Notes under the pieces: model-generated
The model's input: the letters and a program-made list of their open reading frames with translations, nothing else
What the model was told of the DNA's origin: nothing
Database searches by the model: none
Assembly (NCBI RefSeq): GCF_002303925.1
Contig: NZ_MRCS01000009.1
Coordinates: forward strand, 1-64,000
DNA from: Pseudomonas sp. ACN8
GTDB taxonomy: Bacteria > Pseudomonadota > Gammaproteobacteria > Pseudomonadales > Pseudomonadaceae
Length of the DNA: 64,000 nt
Reading direction: 5' to 3'
Part shown: piece after piece, positions 8,159 to 17,104 of the stretch
Position numbering within the stretch: the first letter of the stretch is position 1
Layout of the letters: every line of letters starts with the position of its first letter
Position numbers and translations under genes: made by a program

Positions 8159-9109
8159 ATGAAAACCGTGGCAATGGTGCTGTTTCCCGACTTTCTCCTG
8201 CTCGACATGGCCGGGCCCATGGAAGTGTTTTCCATCGCCAATCGCTATCTGAAACCCGACGATCACTATGTGCTGTCGACCATCGGCACCGAGCCCGGCG
8301 CACTGCGGGCGTCCAACGGGGTGAGCGTGCACGCCGACCTGCACATCGATCAGGCCTGCGAGGGTTTTGATTTGCTATTGGTGCCCGGTGGTCCCGGTGC
8401 CTACAACGAACGGCATCCGCCATTGCTCGACTGGCTCAGGCACAACATCAGCCGGTCCGCCGCTTATGGCTCGATCTGCACCGGGGCGTTCGTGCTGGGG
8501 CATGCGGGCTTGCTCGACGGCTATCGTGTCACCACCCACTGGCACTACACCGAGCGGCTGATCAAGGGCTTTCCGAAGGCGACCGTCGAGACCGACCGGA
8601 TCTTCGTCCAGGACCGCAACCTGATCACGTCCGGCGGCGTCACCGCCGGGATCGACCTGGCCTTGTCAGTGGTGGCCCAGGACCACGGCAAAAAAGTCGC
8701 CCAGGACGTGGCCAAAGTGTTGCTGGTGGTGATGAAACGCCAGGGCGGGCAGGCGCAGTTCAGCCCGTTGATGGCGGCGGTGGCCCCCCACGAAACGGCG
8801 ATTACCCGGGTGCAGAACCATGTGCTCGAGCATCTCGATGAAACCTACAGCATTGAGCGCATGGCCGGTCTGGCCAACATGAGCCCGCGCCATTTCGCCA
8901 GGGTGTTCGCCCGGGAAGTGAGCATGACGCCGATGGAATTTCTGCAAAGCGCACGCATCGATTGTGCCAGGAACCTGCTGGAGACCACCGAATTGCCGCT
9001 CAAGACCGTGGCCTTCAAAAGCGGCTTCGGCAGCGTGCGGCACATGCGTTTTCTGTTCAGTGAAAAGCTTGGCCTGACCCCGACCCAATACCGCGAGCAG
9101 TTCAGCTAA
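8159..9109 (+). CDS. GlxA-type regulator (DJ-1/PfpI domain plus AraC HTH)
   Basis: A 316-residue protein. Residues 1 to about 190 form a DJ-1/PfpI domain (TVAMVLFPDFLLLDMAGPME, LLLVPGGPGAY) with a cysteine at the nucleophile elbow (YGSICTGAFVLG, Cys107). Residues 220-316 are an AraC DNA-binding domain (YSIERMAGLANMSPRHFAR and GFGSVRHMRFLF). Members of this group (GbdR, CdhR, ArgR and others) respond to amines or amino acids; the ligand here is unknown. The start at 8159 was chosen over the longer frame because family members begin at the MKTVAMVLF methionine; the ribosome-binding site is weak. Confidence 0.9.
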   Translation: MKTVAMVLFPDFLLLDMAGPMEVFSIANRYLKPDDHYVLSTIGTEPGALRASNGVSVHADLHIDQACEGFDLLLVPGGPGAYNERHPPLLDWLRHNISRSAAYGSICTGAFVLGHAGLLDGYRVTTHWHYTERLIKGFPKATVETDRIFVQDRNLITSGGVTAGIDLALSVVAQDHGKKVAQDVAKVLLVVMKRQGGQAQFSPLMAAVAPHETAITRVQNHVLEHLDETYSIERMAGLANMSPRHFARVFAREVSMTPMEFLQSARIDCARNLLETTELPLKTVAFKSGFGSVRHMRFLFSEKLGLTPTQYREQFS

Positions 9110-9271
9110 CGCGCGTGTCCGTCATGCGCACCGCAATGGCCGTGACGCTCCCCCCATGGCAGTTGTACCGTCACCGAGGCCTGCCAAGATACCGGTGAAC
9201 TCATTGCAAGGAAGGTGCGGAGCCTGGGATGGACTCACGTACCGAGCCAGGCTTCCAGCGAGTGACAGCGC

Positions 9272-10756
9272 ATGAACAGCCTCAGAGATATAAACAGCGA
9301 AGCGGTGCTGCAATTCGGACCCTACGCTTTGCACCTCAGTCAGCGACTGGTGCTGGAGGGCGATCGACCGCTGCGTCTGGGCGGCCGCGCCCTTGACGTG
9401 TTGCAGGTGCTGGTCGAACACGCAGGTTCGGTGGTCAGCAAGGAAGAGTTGATTGCACAGGTCTGGCCGCGCTCCGTGGTCGAAGAAATCAACCTGCGGG
9501 TACACATTGCCGCCCTGCGCCGAGCCCTGGGCGACGGGCAGAACGGACAGTGCTACATCGTCAACATTCCCCAGCGCGGCTACAGTTTTGTCGCCCCGGT
9601 ACAGCATTTGCCGCAGCCTGTAGCGTTCCCGAGCGAGACCGTAAAAAAGCCCCTGCACAACCTGCCGGCGCGGCTCACTCCGATCACCGGGCGCGATGCA
9701 ATTGTCGGCAGCCTGGTGCGGCAGCTGCCGGTGCGGCGATTCATGACCCTGGTCGGGCCTTGCGGGATCGGCAAGACCACCGTGGCGCTGCGCGTGGCCG
9801 AACTGTTGTTGCAGCACTATCGGCACGGCGTGTGGCTGGTGGACCTGGCGGCGATCGATGACCCGGCGCAAGTGACCGATCACCTCACACGAACCCTTGG
9901 GCTGGAGGTCGGCACCACGCTGGAGGCGCTGGCGCAGCGGCATGCCTTGTTGGTCCTGGACAACTGCGAACACCTGCTCGAACGCTGCCGGACGTTGATC
10001 GAAACGCTGCTGGCTTCGCTGCCGCGATTGTCGATCCTCGCCACCAGCCGCGAGCCCCTCAAGGCGGCGGGTGAAACCGTATTGCGCCTGCCACCGCTGG
10101 CGGTGCCGCCGGCTTCAGCGCTGCGCAGTGTCGCCGAGGTCATGGGCTATTCGGCGGTGCAGTTGTTCGTCAGCCGTGCCCGGGCTCGTCAGCAAGGCTT
10201 CACCCTGCGCGAGCAAGACCTCAAGACCGTACGGGAAATCTGCCGGCGCCTCGACGGCCTGCCGCTGGCGATTGAATTGGCGGCGGCGCAAATCGATGCG
10301 CTGGCGCTGGTGGGGTTGCAAGCGCAACTCGATAACTGTTTTCAGCTGCTGTCCCAGGGCCGCCGCACGGCCGTGCCCCGGCACCAGACGCTCAAGGCAG
10401 CGCTGGACTGGAGCTACGAACGTTTGACTGCCGTGGAGCAAACCGTGTTACAGCGCCTGGCGGTGTTCAAGATGGCCTTTACCCAGGACGCAGCGATCGG
10501 CGTGATCAGCTGCGACGCGTTGCCGGTCGCCGCCCTGATCGAGGTGCTGGACAACCTCACACTCAAGTCACTGCTGTCCCAGGAGCAGGGCGGCGGTGTG
10601 ACCCGCTACCGCTTCCTCAACACCACCCGCACTTACGCACTGGAAAAACTCGAGCTCAGTGGTGAGTTGCGCGCCCTCGAAATTCGTTATGCCGGTTACG
10701 TCACTCAGACGTGCTGGCCTTCAGGCGGGCAGGTGGCATTGCAACTCGTCGAGTAG
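9272..10756 (+). CDS. winged-helix/STAND ATPase regulator, C-terminally truncated
   Basis: A 494-residue protein. Residues 12-110 are an OmpR/PhoB-type winged helix (ending RGYSFVAPV) and residues 135-460 an NB-ARC/STAND ATPase with Walker A GPCGIGKTT (162-170), Walker B LLVLDNCEH and the GLPLAIELAA motif. The convergent gene next door encodes a paralogue of the same architecture with about 430 more residues of helical repeats. Here the frame ends at residue 494, and its last codons read through the antisense of the paralogue's 3' end (36 bp overlap). A deletion that removed its C-terminal half is the simplest reading. Without the repeat sensor, the protein may be constitutive, dominant-negative or dead. 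Confidence 0.82.
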   Translation: MNSLRDINSEAVLQFGPYALHLSQRLVLEGDRPLRLGGRALDVLQVLVEHAGSVVSKEELIAQVWPRSVVEEINLRVHIAALRRALGDGQNGQCYIVNIPQRGYSFVAPVQHLPQPVAFPSETVKKPLHNLPARLTPITGRDAIVGSLVRQLPVRRFMTLVGPCGIGKTTVALRVAELLLQHYRHGVWLVDLAAIDDPAQVTDHLTRTLGLEVGTTLEALAQRHALLVLDNCEHLLERCRTLIETLLASLPRLSILATSREPLKAAGETVLRLPPLAVPPASALRSVAEVMGYSAVQLFVSRARARQQGFTLREQDLKTVREICRRLDGLPLAIELAAAQIDALALVGLQAQLDNCFQLLSQGRRTAVPRHQTLKAALDWSYERLTAVEQTVLQRLAVFKMAFTQDAAIGVISCDALPVAALIEVLDNLTLKSLLSQEQGGGVTRYRFLNTTRTYALEKLELSGELRALEIRYAGYVTQTCWPSGGQVALQLVE

Positions 10757-13570
10757 CCGGCGAACGGTCATCAAGTCGGGCGTGGCGAAACCTTCGGTGT
10801 AACGCTGGTAGATCGGGGCCAGCAATTGATGCGCCCGTTGGGGATCGCCCTGACGCTGCCACAACTGCGCCAGTGAGGTGGCGCTACGCAGCTCCCAGGC
10901 CAGCGCACCCTGGGCCTTTGCCACGTTGAGTGCCTTGAGCAGCACGGTTTCGGCCGTCGCGGCGTTGAGCGGGCAATCGGTTGCCAGCAACGTCCTGGCC
11001 CTGGCCCGCAGAATTTCTGCCGTGCTCCAGTCCGAAACACCGCTTTGCGCACGTTCGAGCAGTTCATCGTCGACACAGGTCGAATCCAGCGTGACCATGA
11101 TGTCCTTGATCAAACCGACGCATTGTCGACCGATGGGCTGCACATCGGTGCCGCCTATCACCCGCGCGTAGTGTTGTGCCCAGCCATGGAACAGCAGGAC
11201 CGAGTGTTTCTGCGTCTGTTGCAGTAGCAGGCGCAGGAGCTCGCGGGCGCTGCGGGTGTCGCCGTTGTAGTGGGCGATCAGGCAGCCGGCGAGCGCCAGG
11301 GTGTAGCAGATCGACGTGCCGTGGTTGATCTGCAGCGCGATGTCCAGCGCCTGTCGGGCTGCGCGCCAGGCCTGTTCCGGTAGGCCTTGCAGCCAGAGGA
11401 TGCGTGCGTGGATGGTCAACGCCGCGACGCTCTGGTCGTATTGCACGCCGAAGCCATGGGTGAACCGGTTGAGATGACCGCTGTGGGCCATGCGTTGCAG
11501 CACCTGTTCGGCATGCTCCCCGGCCTGTCGCTGGTCGCCGCAGAAGTGCAGGGCGAGCACTCGCAATCGATGCATGCTCAGGGACATCAGGGCGTCGTCA
11601 TGTAGCCCCAGTTGATCGAATTGCCGGCTCTGTTCCAGGGCCATCTGGTATTGGCCGCCGCTGAGATTGGCCGCCAGGTGTCCGGAAATCGCCCGCAACT
11701 GACCGGCCACATCGTTGAGTCGGCTGGCCAAGGTTCTGGCGCTGACAAAAGCACCAATGGTTTCGGTGCTGGCGCCATGAGCGTGGTAACAGGCATTGCC
11801 CAGAGCCAGCTTGAGGGCCATCTGCAAGCGCGGGCAAGGCTCGGCCGACTGCTCGAGCAAGGCCAGCGCCTTGCGCACATAACCGCCGTGTTCCTTGAGC
11901 AGTGACAACTCCTGCCACAGGGGCGTAGACGTCGCGGCCAGACGTACAGCCAGCGCCTGCGGCCCTTGCGCGTGCAAACCCCAATCGAGAGTCGCGCGGA
12001 TGTCCTCCAGGGCCCGGCCATAGCGTTCGAGCCACAGGCCGGTCGAGGTTCTCTCCCAGTCGTCCTGCGCCTGTTGCATCAGCGTCAGGCAACGCTCGGC
12101 ATGGCGCTCCCGAGTGCCGGGCAGGTCGGTGGTTTGCGCAAGTTTTTCCAGGGCATAGCCGCGGGTGGTGTCGAGCAGGCTGTAGTAAACATCTTCGTCG
12201 CCCACCTCCACGTTCAGCAGTGACTTGGCGACCAGTTGGGTGATCGAGCCGAACACTTCGCGGGGTTCGATGTGTTCGCCGACGATCACCGCCGCTGCCG
12301 ACTCCAGGGTGAAGCTGCCGCGAAACACACTGAGTCGGCGCAGGCAGGTCTTTTCGCAGGCATTAAGCAGTTCGAAGCTCCAGTCCAGTGTCGCGCGCAA
12401 CGTCTGATGACGTGCCAGCGGCGTCTGGCAGGGCTGGGTCAACACCCGGAAGCTGCTTTGCAACTGCGCCAGCAGGCCGGGCAATCCGAAGTTGCCCACT
12501 TGCGCCGCTGCCAGTTCGATGGCCAGTGGAATGCCGTCCAGTCGGTGGCAGATGTCGATCAACAGCGGCAGTTCATCATCCGTCAGTTCAAAACTGTCAT
12601 GACTGGCCATGGCCCGCTCGACAAACAGTTGCAGGGCGGAAAAGGTCATGGCCTGGGCGCGGTCGAGGACGGCGATGGGCGGCGGGCAGTCGAGCGACTC
12701 CAGACGCTGAACGAATTCCCCTTCGGCCCGCAGGCTCTCGCGGCTGGTGGCCAGGATGTGCACGTGCGGTGCACTGCGCAGAATGTTTTCGCAGAGCAGG
12801 GCGATGGCGTCGACCAGGTGTTCGCAGTTGTCCAGGACCAACAGCATTTGCCTGTCGCGCAGACAGTCGGCAAGACCGCTCAGGGGGGCGTCGTCGTGCA
12901 GGGCCAGTTCGAGCAATGTCGCCAGGTGGCCGTCGATCATCAGCGGGCAGTTGATCGGGGCCAGGTCCAGCAGGCGAATGCCGTCCCGGTAGCGACCGAT
13001 CATTTGTTCGGCGACCCGCAAGGCCACGGTGGTCTTGCCGATGCCGCCGGGACCGACGAGGGTGATGAAGCGCTGGTGTGGCAGTTGCACCACCAGATTG
13101 TCGACCAGCGTCTGCCGGCCGATCATGCGCGTGTGGCGCACAGGCAGGTTATGCCGGTTCGGTGCGCAAATCACGGCCGCTGGCGGTTGCTCGGCCTGCT
13201 CCAGTGAGTGCGGTGCGACGAAGCTGTACCCGCGCTGGGCCACGGTGACGATGTAGCGCTGGCCGGCCTGACCGTCGCCGAGCGCCTTGCGCAACGCGGC
13301 CATGTGCACCCGCAGGTTGATGTCTTCGACCACGCTGTTGGGCCAGACCCGGGCGATCAGTTGCTGCTTGCTGACCACGTTGCCGGCGTGCTCGAGCAGG
13401 ATCAACAGGATGTCCATGGCACGCCGCCCCAGGCGCAAAGGCTGGTCGGCCTCCATCACCAGGCGTTGTCCGGGGTAGACCCGGTAGGGGCCGAAATGCA
13501 CAGCCCGTTCGGGGGAAAGGGTCAACGAGTCGCTCCTGCTGCATCCGTCTAGTACGCGGTTTTCGAGCAT
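10721..13570 (-). CDS. winged-helix/STAND ATPase regulator with C-terminal helical repeats
   Basis: A 949-residue regulator. An N-terminal OmpR-like winged helix (VHFGPYRVYPGQRLVME to RGYSFVAPH) is followed by a STAND ATPase (Walker A GPGGIGKTT at about 173-181, MLLVLDNCEH, GIPLAIELAA) and from about residue 520 by a helical, TPR-like array (ALKLALGNACYHAHG, GLPEQAWRAARQALDIA and similar). STAND proteins switch between ADP and ATP states when the repeat domain binds a ligand. A TTG lies at 13597, but the ATG at 13570 follows TGAGGA and is preferred. It converges on and overlaps its truncated paralogue by 36 bp. Confidence 0.88.
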   Translation of the reverse strand: MLENRVLDGCSRSDSLTLSPERAVHFGPYRVYPGQRLVMEADQPLRLGRRAMDILLILLEHAGNVVSKQQLIARVWPNSVVEDINLRVHMAALRKALGDGQAGQRYIVTVAQRGYSFVAPHSLEQAEQPPAAVICAPNRHNLPVRHTRMIGRQTLVDNLVVQLPHQRFITLVGPGGIGKTTVALRVAEQMIGRYRDGIRLLDLAPINCPLMIDGHLATLLELALHDDAPLSGLADCLRDRQMLLVLDNCEHLVDAIALLCENILRSAPHVHILATSRESLRAEGEFVQRLESLDCPPPIAVLDRAQAMTFSALQLFVERAMASHDSFELTDDELPLLIDICHRLDGIPLAIELAAAQVGNFGLPGLLAQLQSSFRVLTQPCQTPLARHQTLRATLDWSFELLNACEKTCLRRLSVFRGSFTLESAAAVIVGEHIEPREVFGSITQLVAKSLLNVEVGDEDVYYSLLDTTRGYALEKLAQTTDLPGTRERHAERCLTLMQQAQDDWERTSTGLWLERYGRALEDIRATLDWGLHAQGPQALAVRLAATSTPLWQELSLLKEHGGYVRKALALLEQSAEPCPRLQMALKLALGNACYHAHGASTETIGAFVSARTLASRLNDVAGQLRAISGHLAANLSGGQYQMALEQSRQFDQLGLHDDALMSLSMHRLRVLALHFCGDQRQAGEHAEQVLQRMAHSGHLNRFTHGFGVQYDQSVAALTIHARILWLQGLPEQAWRAARQALDIALQINHGTSICYTLALAGCLIAHYNGDTRSARELLRLLLQQTQKHSVLLFHGWAQHYARVIGGTDVQPIGRQCVGLIKDIMVTLDSTCVDDELLERAQSGVSDWSTAEILRARARTLLATDCPLNAATAETVLLKALNVAKAQGALAWELRSATSLAQLWQRQGDPQRAHQLLAPIYQRYTEGFATPDLMTVRRLLDELQCHLPA

Positions 13571-13723
13571 ATTCCTCAGGTTTTTTACGGAGCGCAATGC
13601 GCCGCCTGAGTGACTGAAGGGGCAGGCAATGACTCTAGCGTATCAGGCAGCGGCTGTCGGTCCCGAAAACATTGGCTGCGACAGATGGGCAGGACTTGCC
13701 GGGGCTTTTTGCGCGCCAAGGAA

Positions 13724-13745
13724 AATTAACAACGTTTAACTCGTC
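13724..13745 (+). promoter_or_regulatory. 22-bp putative operator, copy 1
   Basis: A 22-bp sequence beginning AATTAACAACGTTTAACTCG occurs here and, exactly and inverted, at 15925-15946. Both copies face the same way relative to the gene downstream of them (flavodoxin here, AraC there) at 115-150 bp, which suggests a shared regulator site, plausibly for the AraC protein at 15361-15810. Confidence 0.5.
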
Positions 13746-13776
13746 GTGCGTCCGGTCTACGCCAAAACTCTGGTCC

Positions 13777-13859
13777 TGTAGGAGCGAGCCTGCTCGCGAT
13801 GGAGTATCAGTCGACACCAATGTGGCTGACACACCATCGCGAGCAGGCTCGCTCCTACA
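13777..13859. repeat. REPIN
   Basis: TGTAGGAGCGAGCCTGCTCG and its inverted complement flank a 35 bp spacer. It sits between the putative operator at 13724-13745 and the flavodoxin start at 13891. The 320 bp gap between the STAND regulator and flavodoxin contains otherwise only these two items and promoter DNA. Confidence 0.93.
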
Positions 13860-13890
13860 AGGGAGATCAACTCATCACTAGGACACCTGA

Positions 13891-14466
13891 ATGAGCAACG
13901 TGGTGGTGGTCTATCACAGTGGCTACGGGCATACCCGGGTCATGGCCGAAGCCGTGGCCGCGGGCGTGGAACGGCACCTGGGCAGCACCTGCCGGTTGAT
14001 CCCGGTCGAGGAAGTGGACGAGCACTGGGCGCGGCTGCACCGCGCCGACGCCATCATCTTCGGCGCGCCGACCTACATGGGCAGTGCCTCGGCGGCCTTC
14101 AAGGCGTTCATGGAGGCCACGTCGGCGTTCTACCTGACCCAACCCTGGCGCGACAAGCTCGCGGCGGGCTTCACCAATTCCGGCAGCCTGTGCGGCGACA
14201 AGCTCAACACCTTGCTGCAGATCGCGGTGTTCGCCGCCCAGCACTCGATGATCTGGGTCGGCCTCGATCTGCTGCCGGCACGCTCCAGCATCGGCGCGTT
14301 CAACGGCCAGCTCAATCGCCTGGGCAGCTCGCTGGGCGCCATGGCCCAATCGAATGTCGAGCAATCCCCCGACGATGCCCCGCCGCCCGAGGATCGCTGC
14401 ACCGCCGCGCACCTGGGCGAGCGGGTGGCGCGCCTGGCGGACCGCATGAAGCCGTCACCGGTTTGA
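13891..14466 (+). CDS. flavodoxin-family NAD(P)H:quinone oxidoreductase (WrbA-like)
   Basis: A 191-residue flavodoxin-fold protein. The FMN phosphate loop is [14 protein letters not shown] at residues 9-22, the second flavin loop is [15 protein letters not shown], and [16 protein letters not shown] follows, as in WrbA/NADPH-dependent FMN reductase relatives. Such proteins reduce quinones by two electrons. It is 35 bp upstream of a chloroperoxidase/arylesterase gene on the same strand, so the two probably form an oxidative or aromatic stress operon. Confidence 0.87.
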   Translation: MSNVVVVYHSGYGHTRVMAEAVAAGVERHLGSTCRLIPVEEVDEHWARLHRADAIIFGAPTYMGSASAAFKAFMEATSAFYLTQPWRDKLAAGFTNSGSLCGDKLNTLLQIAVFAAQHSMIWVGLDLLPARSSIGAFNGQLNRLGSSLGAMAQSNVEQSPDDAPPPEDRCTAAHLGERVARLADRMKPSPV

Positions 14467-14501
14467 TTCACCCCCCAACCCTCGTTAAGGAGGCATCACC
14501 C

Positions 14502-15326
14502 ATGAGCACCTTCACTACCCGCGACGGCGTCGAGATCTACTACAAGGACTGGGGCACCGGTCAGCCGGTTGTCTTCAGTCATGGCTGGCCGCTGAACGCT
14601 GACAGCTGGGAGTCGCAGATGATTTTCCTGGCTTCCAAGGGCTACCGGGTCATCGCCCACGACCGACGCGGTCATGGGCGCTCCAGTCAGCCGTGGTCGG
14701 GCAATGACATGGACCATTACGCCGACGATCTGGCGCAGTTGATCGAGCTGCTCGATCTGCAAAACGCCGTGCTGTTCGGCTTCTCCACCGGTGGTGGCGA
14801 AGTGGCGCGCTACATCGGTCGCCACGGCACCGGCCGCGTGGCCAAGGCCGGACTGATTTCCGCGGTGCCGCCACTGATGCTCAAGACCGAAGCCAATCCC
14901 GGCGGCCTGCCGCTGGAAGTGTTCGACGGCATCCGCCAGGCCTCGCTGGCCGACCGTTCGCAGCTGTACATCGACCTCGCCGGCGGACCGTTCTTCGGCT
15001 TCAACAAACCCGGCGCGAAACCGTCCCAGGGCATGATCGACTGGTTCTGGATGCAGGGCATGATGGCCGGCCACAAGAGCGCCTATGACTGCATCAAGGC
15101 ATTCTCGGAAACCGACTTCACTGAAGACTTGAAGAAGTTCGACGTGCCGACCCTGGTGGTGCATGGCGACGCGGATCAGGTCGTGCCGTACGAAGCGGCG
15201 GGCGTCTCCTCCGCCAGACTGGTGAAGGGCTCGACCCTGAAGATTTACCCGGGCGCCCCTCACGGTTTGACGGACACGCATAAGGATCAGCTGAACGCTG
15301 ACCTGTTGGCGTTCCTCAAGGGTTGA
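14502..15326 (+). CDS. non-haem chloroperoxidase / arylesterase (alpha/beta hydrolase)
   Basis: A 274-residue alpha/beta hydrolase almost identical in layout to Pseudomonas cofactor-free haloperoxidase/arylesterase. The catalytic triad can be read as Ser95 in GFSTGG, Asp223 in HGDADQ (or the neighbouring Asp225) and His254 in [10 protein letters not shown]. The opening [17 protein letters not shown] and [15 protein letters not shown] are typical. Its true activity is usually esterase or perhydrolase. The start at 14502 follows AAGGAGG; the open frame extends upstream only as a shadow of the flavodoxin gene. Confidence 0.93.
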   Translation: MSTFTTRDGVEIYYKDWGTGQPVVFSHGWPLNADSWESQMIFLASKGYRVIAHDRRGHGRSSQPWSGNDMDHYADDLAQLIELLDLQNAVLFGFSTGGGEVARYIGRHGTGRVAKAGLISAVPPLMLKTEANPGGLPLEVFDGIRQASLADRSQLYIDLAGGPFFGFNKPGAKPSQGMIDWFWMQGMMAGHKSAYDCIKAFSETDFTEDLKKFDVPTLVVHGDADQVVPYEAAGVSSARLVKGSTLKIYPGAPHGLTDTHKDQLNADLLAFLKG

Positions 15327-15336
15327 TGTGTGACTG

Positions 15337-15398
15337 AAAGATCGCAGGCTTCGCCAGCGCCTACACGCTAGCGTGCATGCCCGAAGGCTGCGATCTTT
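15337..15398. repeat. long imperfect inverted repeat (GATCGCAG-type), probable bidirectional terminator
   Basis: AAAGATCGCAGGCTTCG at the left pairs with CGAAGGCTGCGATCTTT at the right (one mismatch in 17), and the loop contains a perfect 12-bp palindrome CACGCTAGCGTG (15364-15375). The arm sequence belongs to a second intergenic repeat class common in pseudomonads. It lies between convergent genes, and its right arm supplies the last codons of the AraC gene. Confidence 0.8.
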
Positions 15399-15810
15399 TG
15401 CTTTTAAGGCCATGCACCACCTGGCAGCGCCAGGCAAACGGATTGATGCCTTCGCTGCGGGTGAAGATGTGGCAGAAGTGCGCCTGATCGCAGAAGCCGC
15501 ATTCGAGGCTGATCTGCGTGAGGCTCAGGCCGGTGTACTGGATCAATTGCTTGGCCAGGGCAATGCGCTGCTGGCGAATCCAGTCCTGTGGCGAGAGGCC
15601 GGTGCTGCACTTGAATGCACGGGAGAAATGACTGCGCGAGAGGGCGCAGGCCTGTGCCAGTTCAGTGACCTCCAGGCTGTCGCCCAGACGTTCGAGGATC
15701 AGTTGTTTAACCAGTTTTTCGCGTTGCGGGCTGAGGCCGCCGGTGTGGGGCTTGCGAGGTTCGCTGGCAGGTGCGCGGGCGGTGGTTTGCTGTGGGTAAG
15801 CCATGGCCAT
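15361..15810 (-). CDS. small AraC-family regulator (DNA-binding domain only)
   Basis: A 149-residue protein that is essentially one AraC DNA-binding domain: EVTELAQACALSRSHFSRAF, then LSLTQISLECGFCDQAHFCH and IFTRSEGINPFAWR. There is no sensor domain, as in MarA/SoxS-like activators and the many PqrA-type pseudomonad regulators. The final residues (KSKRSQPSG and on) are encoded by the arm of an intergenic repeat, so the C-terminus has probably been rewritten by that element. A 22-bp sequence upstream is shared with the flavodoxin operon, the likely target. Confidence 0.87.
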   Translation of the reverse strand: MAMAYPQQTTARAPASEPRKPHTGGLSPQREKLVKQLILERLGDSLEVTELAQACALSRSHFSRAFKCSTGLSPQDWIRQQRIALAKQLIQYTGLSLTQISLECGFCDQAHFCHIFTRSEGINPFAWRCQVVHGLKSKRSQPSGMHASV

Positions 15811-15924
15811 TGTCCGGTCGGGGAGGAAAAGCGCTGGCGCCCGGTTCGAGCGATCAGCACCGTTACTCTGGAAAAAAACTGTTCTGCGCTGAGGGCTTCA
15901 TTGTTGGAGGCGCCCGCTATGGCT

Positions 15925-15946
15925 GACGAGTTAAACGTTGTTAATT
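15925..15946 (-). promoter_or_regulatory. 22-bp putative operator, copy 2
   Basis: Exact inverted copy of the 22-bp sequence at 13724-13745, here about 115 bp upstream of the AraC start and on that gene's strand. It also lies upstream of the divergent MBL hydrolase gene. Confidence 0.5.
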
Positions 15947-16067
15947 CCATGCCCGAGGGTGTGAACACAGCACATCGTTGCAAGTGCCGGCAATGGCGAT
16001 TGGCACAAGATGCGCACAATGGAGCGGGCTATAACGGACCGCCGCTTGGCCTGAAAAAGGTAAACAG

Positions 16068-17057
16068 ATGAAACGGACATTGCAGGGAACGCTCGGCGCC
16101 ATCGGCCTGGTTCTGATCTGCGCCGGTGCACAGGCTCAGGCGCCCGCGCAGGTTGGCACACAAGTACCCGGTTACTTCCGCCTGGCGCTGGGGGATTACG
16201 AGGTGACGGCGCTGTTCGACGGCTACAACGATCTGTCGCCCAAGCTATTGCAGGGCATGAGCCAGGGCCAGATCCGCGCTCTGCTGGCCCGTCGTTCGAT
16301 TGAAACCCCGGGGGTACAGACCGCCTTCAACGCCTTTCTGGTCAACACTGGTAAACAGCTTGTCCTGATCGACACCGGGGCAGGGCAGTGCATCGGTCCT
16401 ACCGCCGGCCAACTGCCGGCCAACCTGCAAGCGGCCGGCTACAAACCGGAACAGGTGGACGCCATCCTGATCACCCACCTGCACCTGGATCACGTCTGCG
16501 GTCTGGTGGACGGCCAACAGCAACCGGTGTTCGCCAACGCCACGGTGTATGCCGCCAAGGCCGAGGCTGACTACTGGCTCGATCCGCAGGCATTGGCCAA
16601 GGCACCGGAAGCGGCCAAGGGCTTCTTCAAGGTCGCCCAGGACTCCACCGCGCCTTACGTTGCCGCTGGCCGTTTCAAGACCTTCACCCCCGGCCAGTCA
16701 CCGCTGCCGGGTGTGGTCGAGGCGCAACTGGAAGCCGGGCACACGCCGGGGAGCACCACGTACCGTTTCACGTCTCAAGGGCAAAGCATCCTGTTCATGG
16801 GCGACCTGGTGCACAACCTCGCCGTGCAGTTCTTGCATCCTGAGGTGTCGATCGGTTTCGACGTCGACAGCCAGCATGCGATCAAAAGCCGCAACCAGGT
16901 GTTCAGTGCCGCTGCCGCCAGCAAGACCTGGGTGACGGCGGCGCACCTGCCATTCCCCGGCATCGGTCATATCACCGCCGAAGACAAGCATTTCCAGTGG
17001 GTGCCGGTGGAGTACGGGCCGTACAAACGAGCGGCAAACGTGCCGTTGATCGAGTAA
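16068..17057 (+). CDS. secreted MBL-fold metallo-hydrolase
   Basis: A 329-residue metallo-beta-lactamase-fold enzyme with a Sec signal peptide (GLVLICAGAQAQA, cleavage near residue 24), so it is periplasmic. The zinc motif THLHLDH is at residues 136-142, with later ligands in EAGHTPGST and FMGDLVHN. This group includes quorum-lactone and other ester or lactone hydrolases as well as many of unknown substrate. A LysR gene follows 47 bp downstream in the same direction. Confidence 0.9.
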   Translation: MKRTLQGTLGAIGLVLICAGAQAQAPAQVGTQVPGYFRLALGDYEVTALFDGYNDLSPKLLQGMSQGQIRALLARRSIETPGVQTAFNAFLVNTGKQLVLIDTGAGQCIGPTAGQLPANLQAAGYKPEQVDAILITHLHLDHVCGLVDGQQQPVFANATVYAAKAEADYWLDPQALAKAPEAAKGFFKVAQDSTAPYVAAGRFKTFTPGQSPLPGVVEAQLEAGHTPGSTTYRFTSQGQSILFMGDLVHNLAVQFLHPEVSIGFDVDSQHAIKSRNQVFSAAAASKTWVTAAHLPFPGIGHITAEDKHFQWVPVEYGPYKRAANVPLIE

Positions 17058-17104
17058 AGTCGACGGCATTCGCGCCTGGCCGAACACACAAGGAACCCGT
17101 GCCA

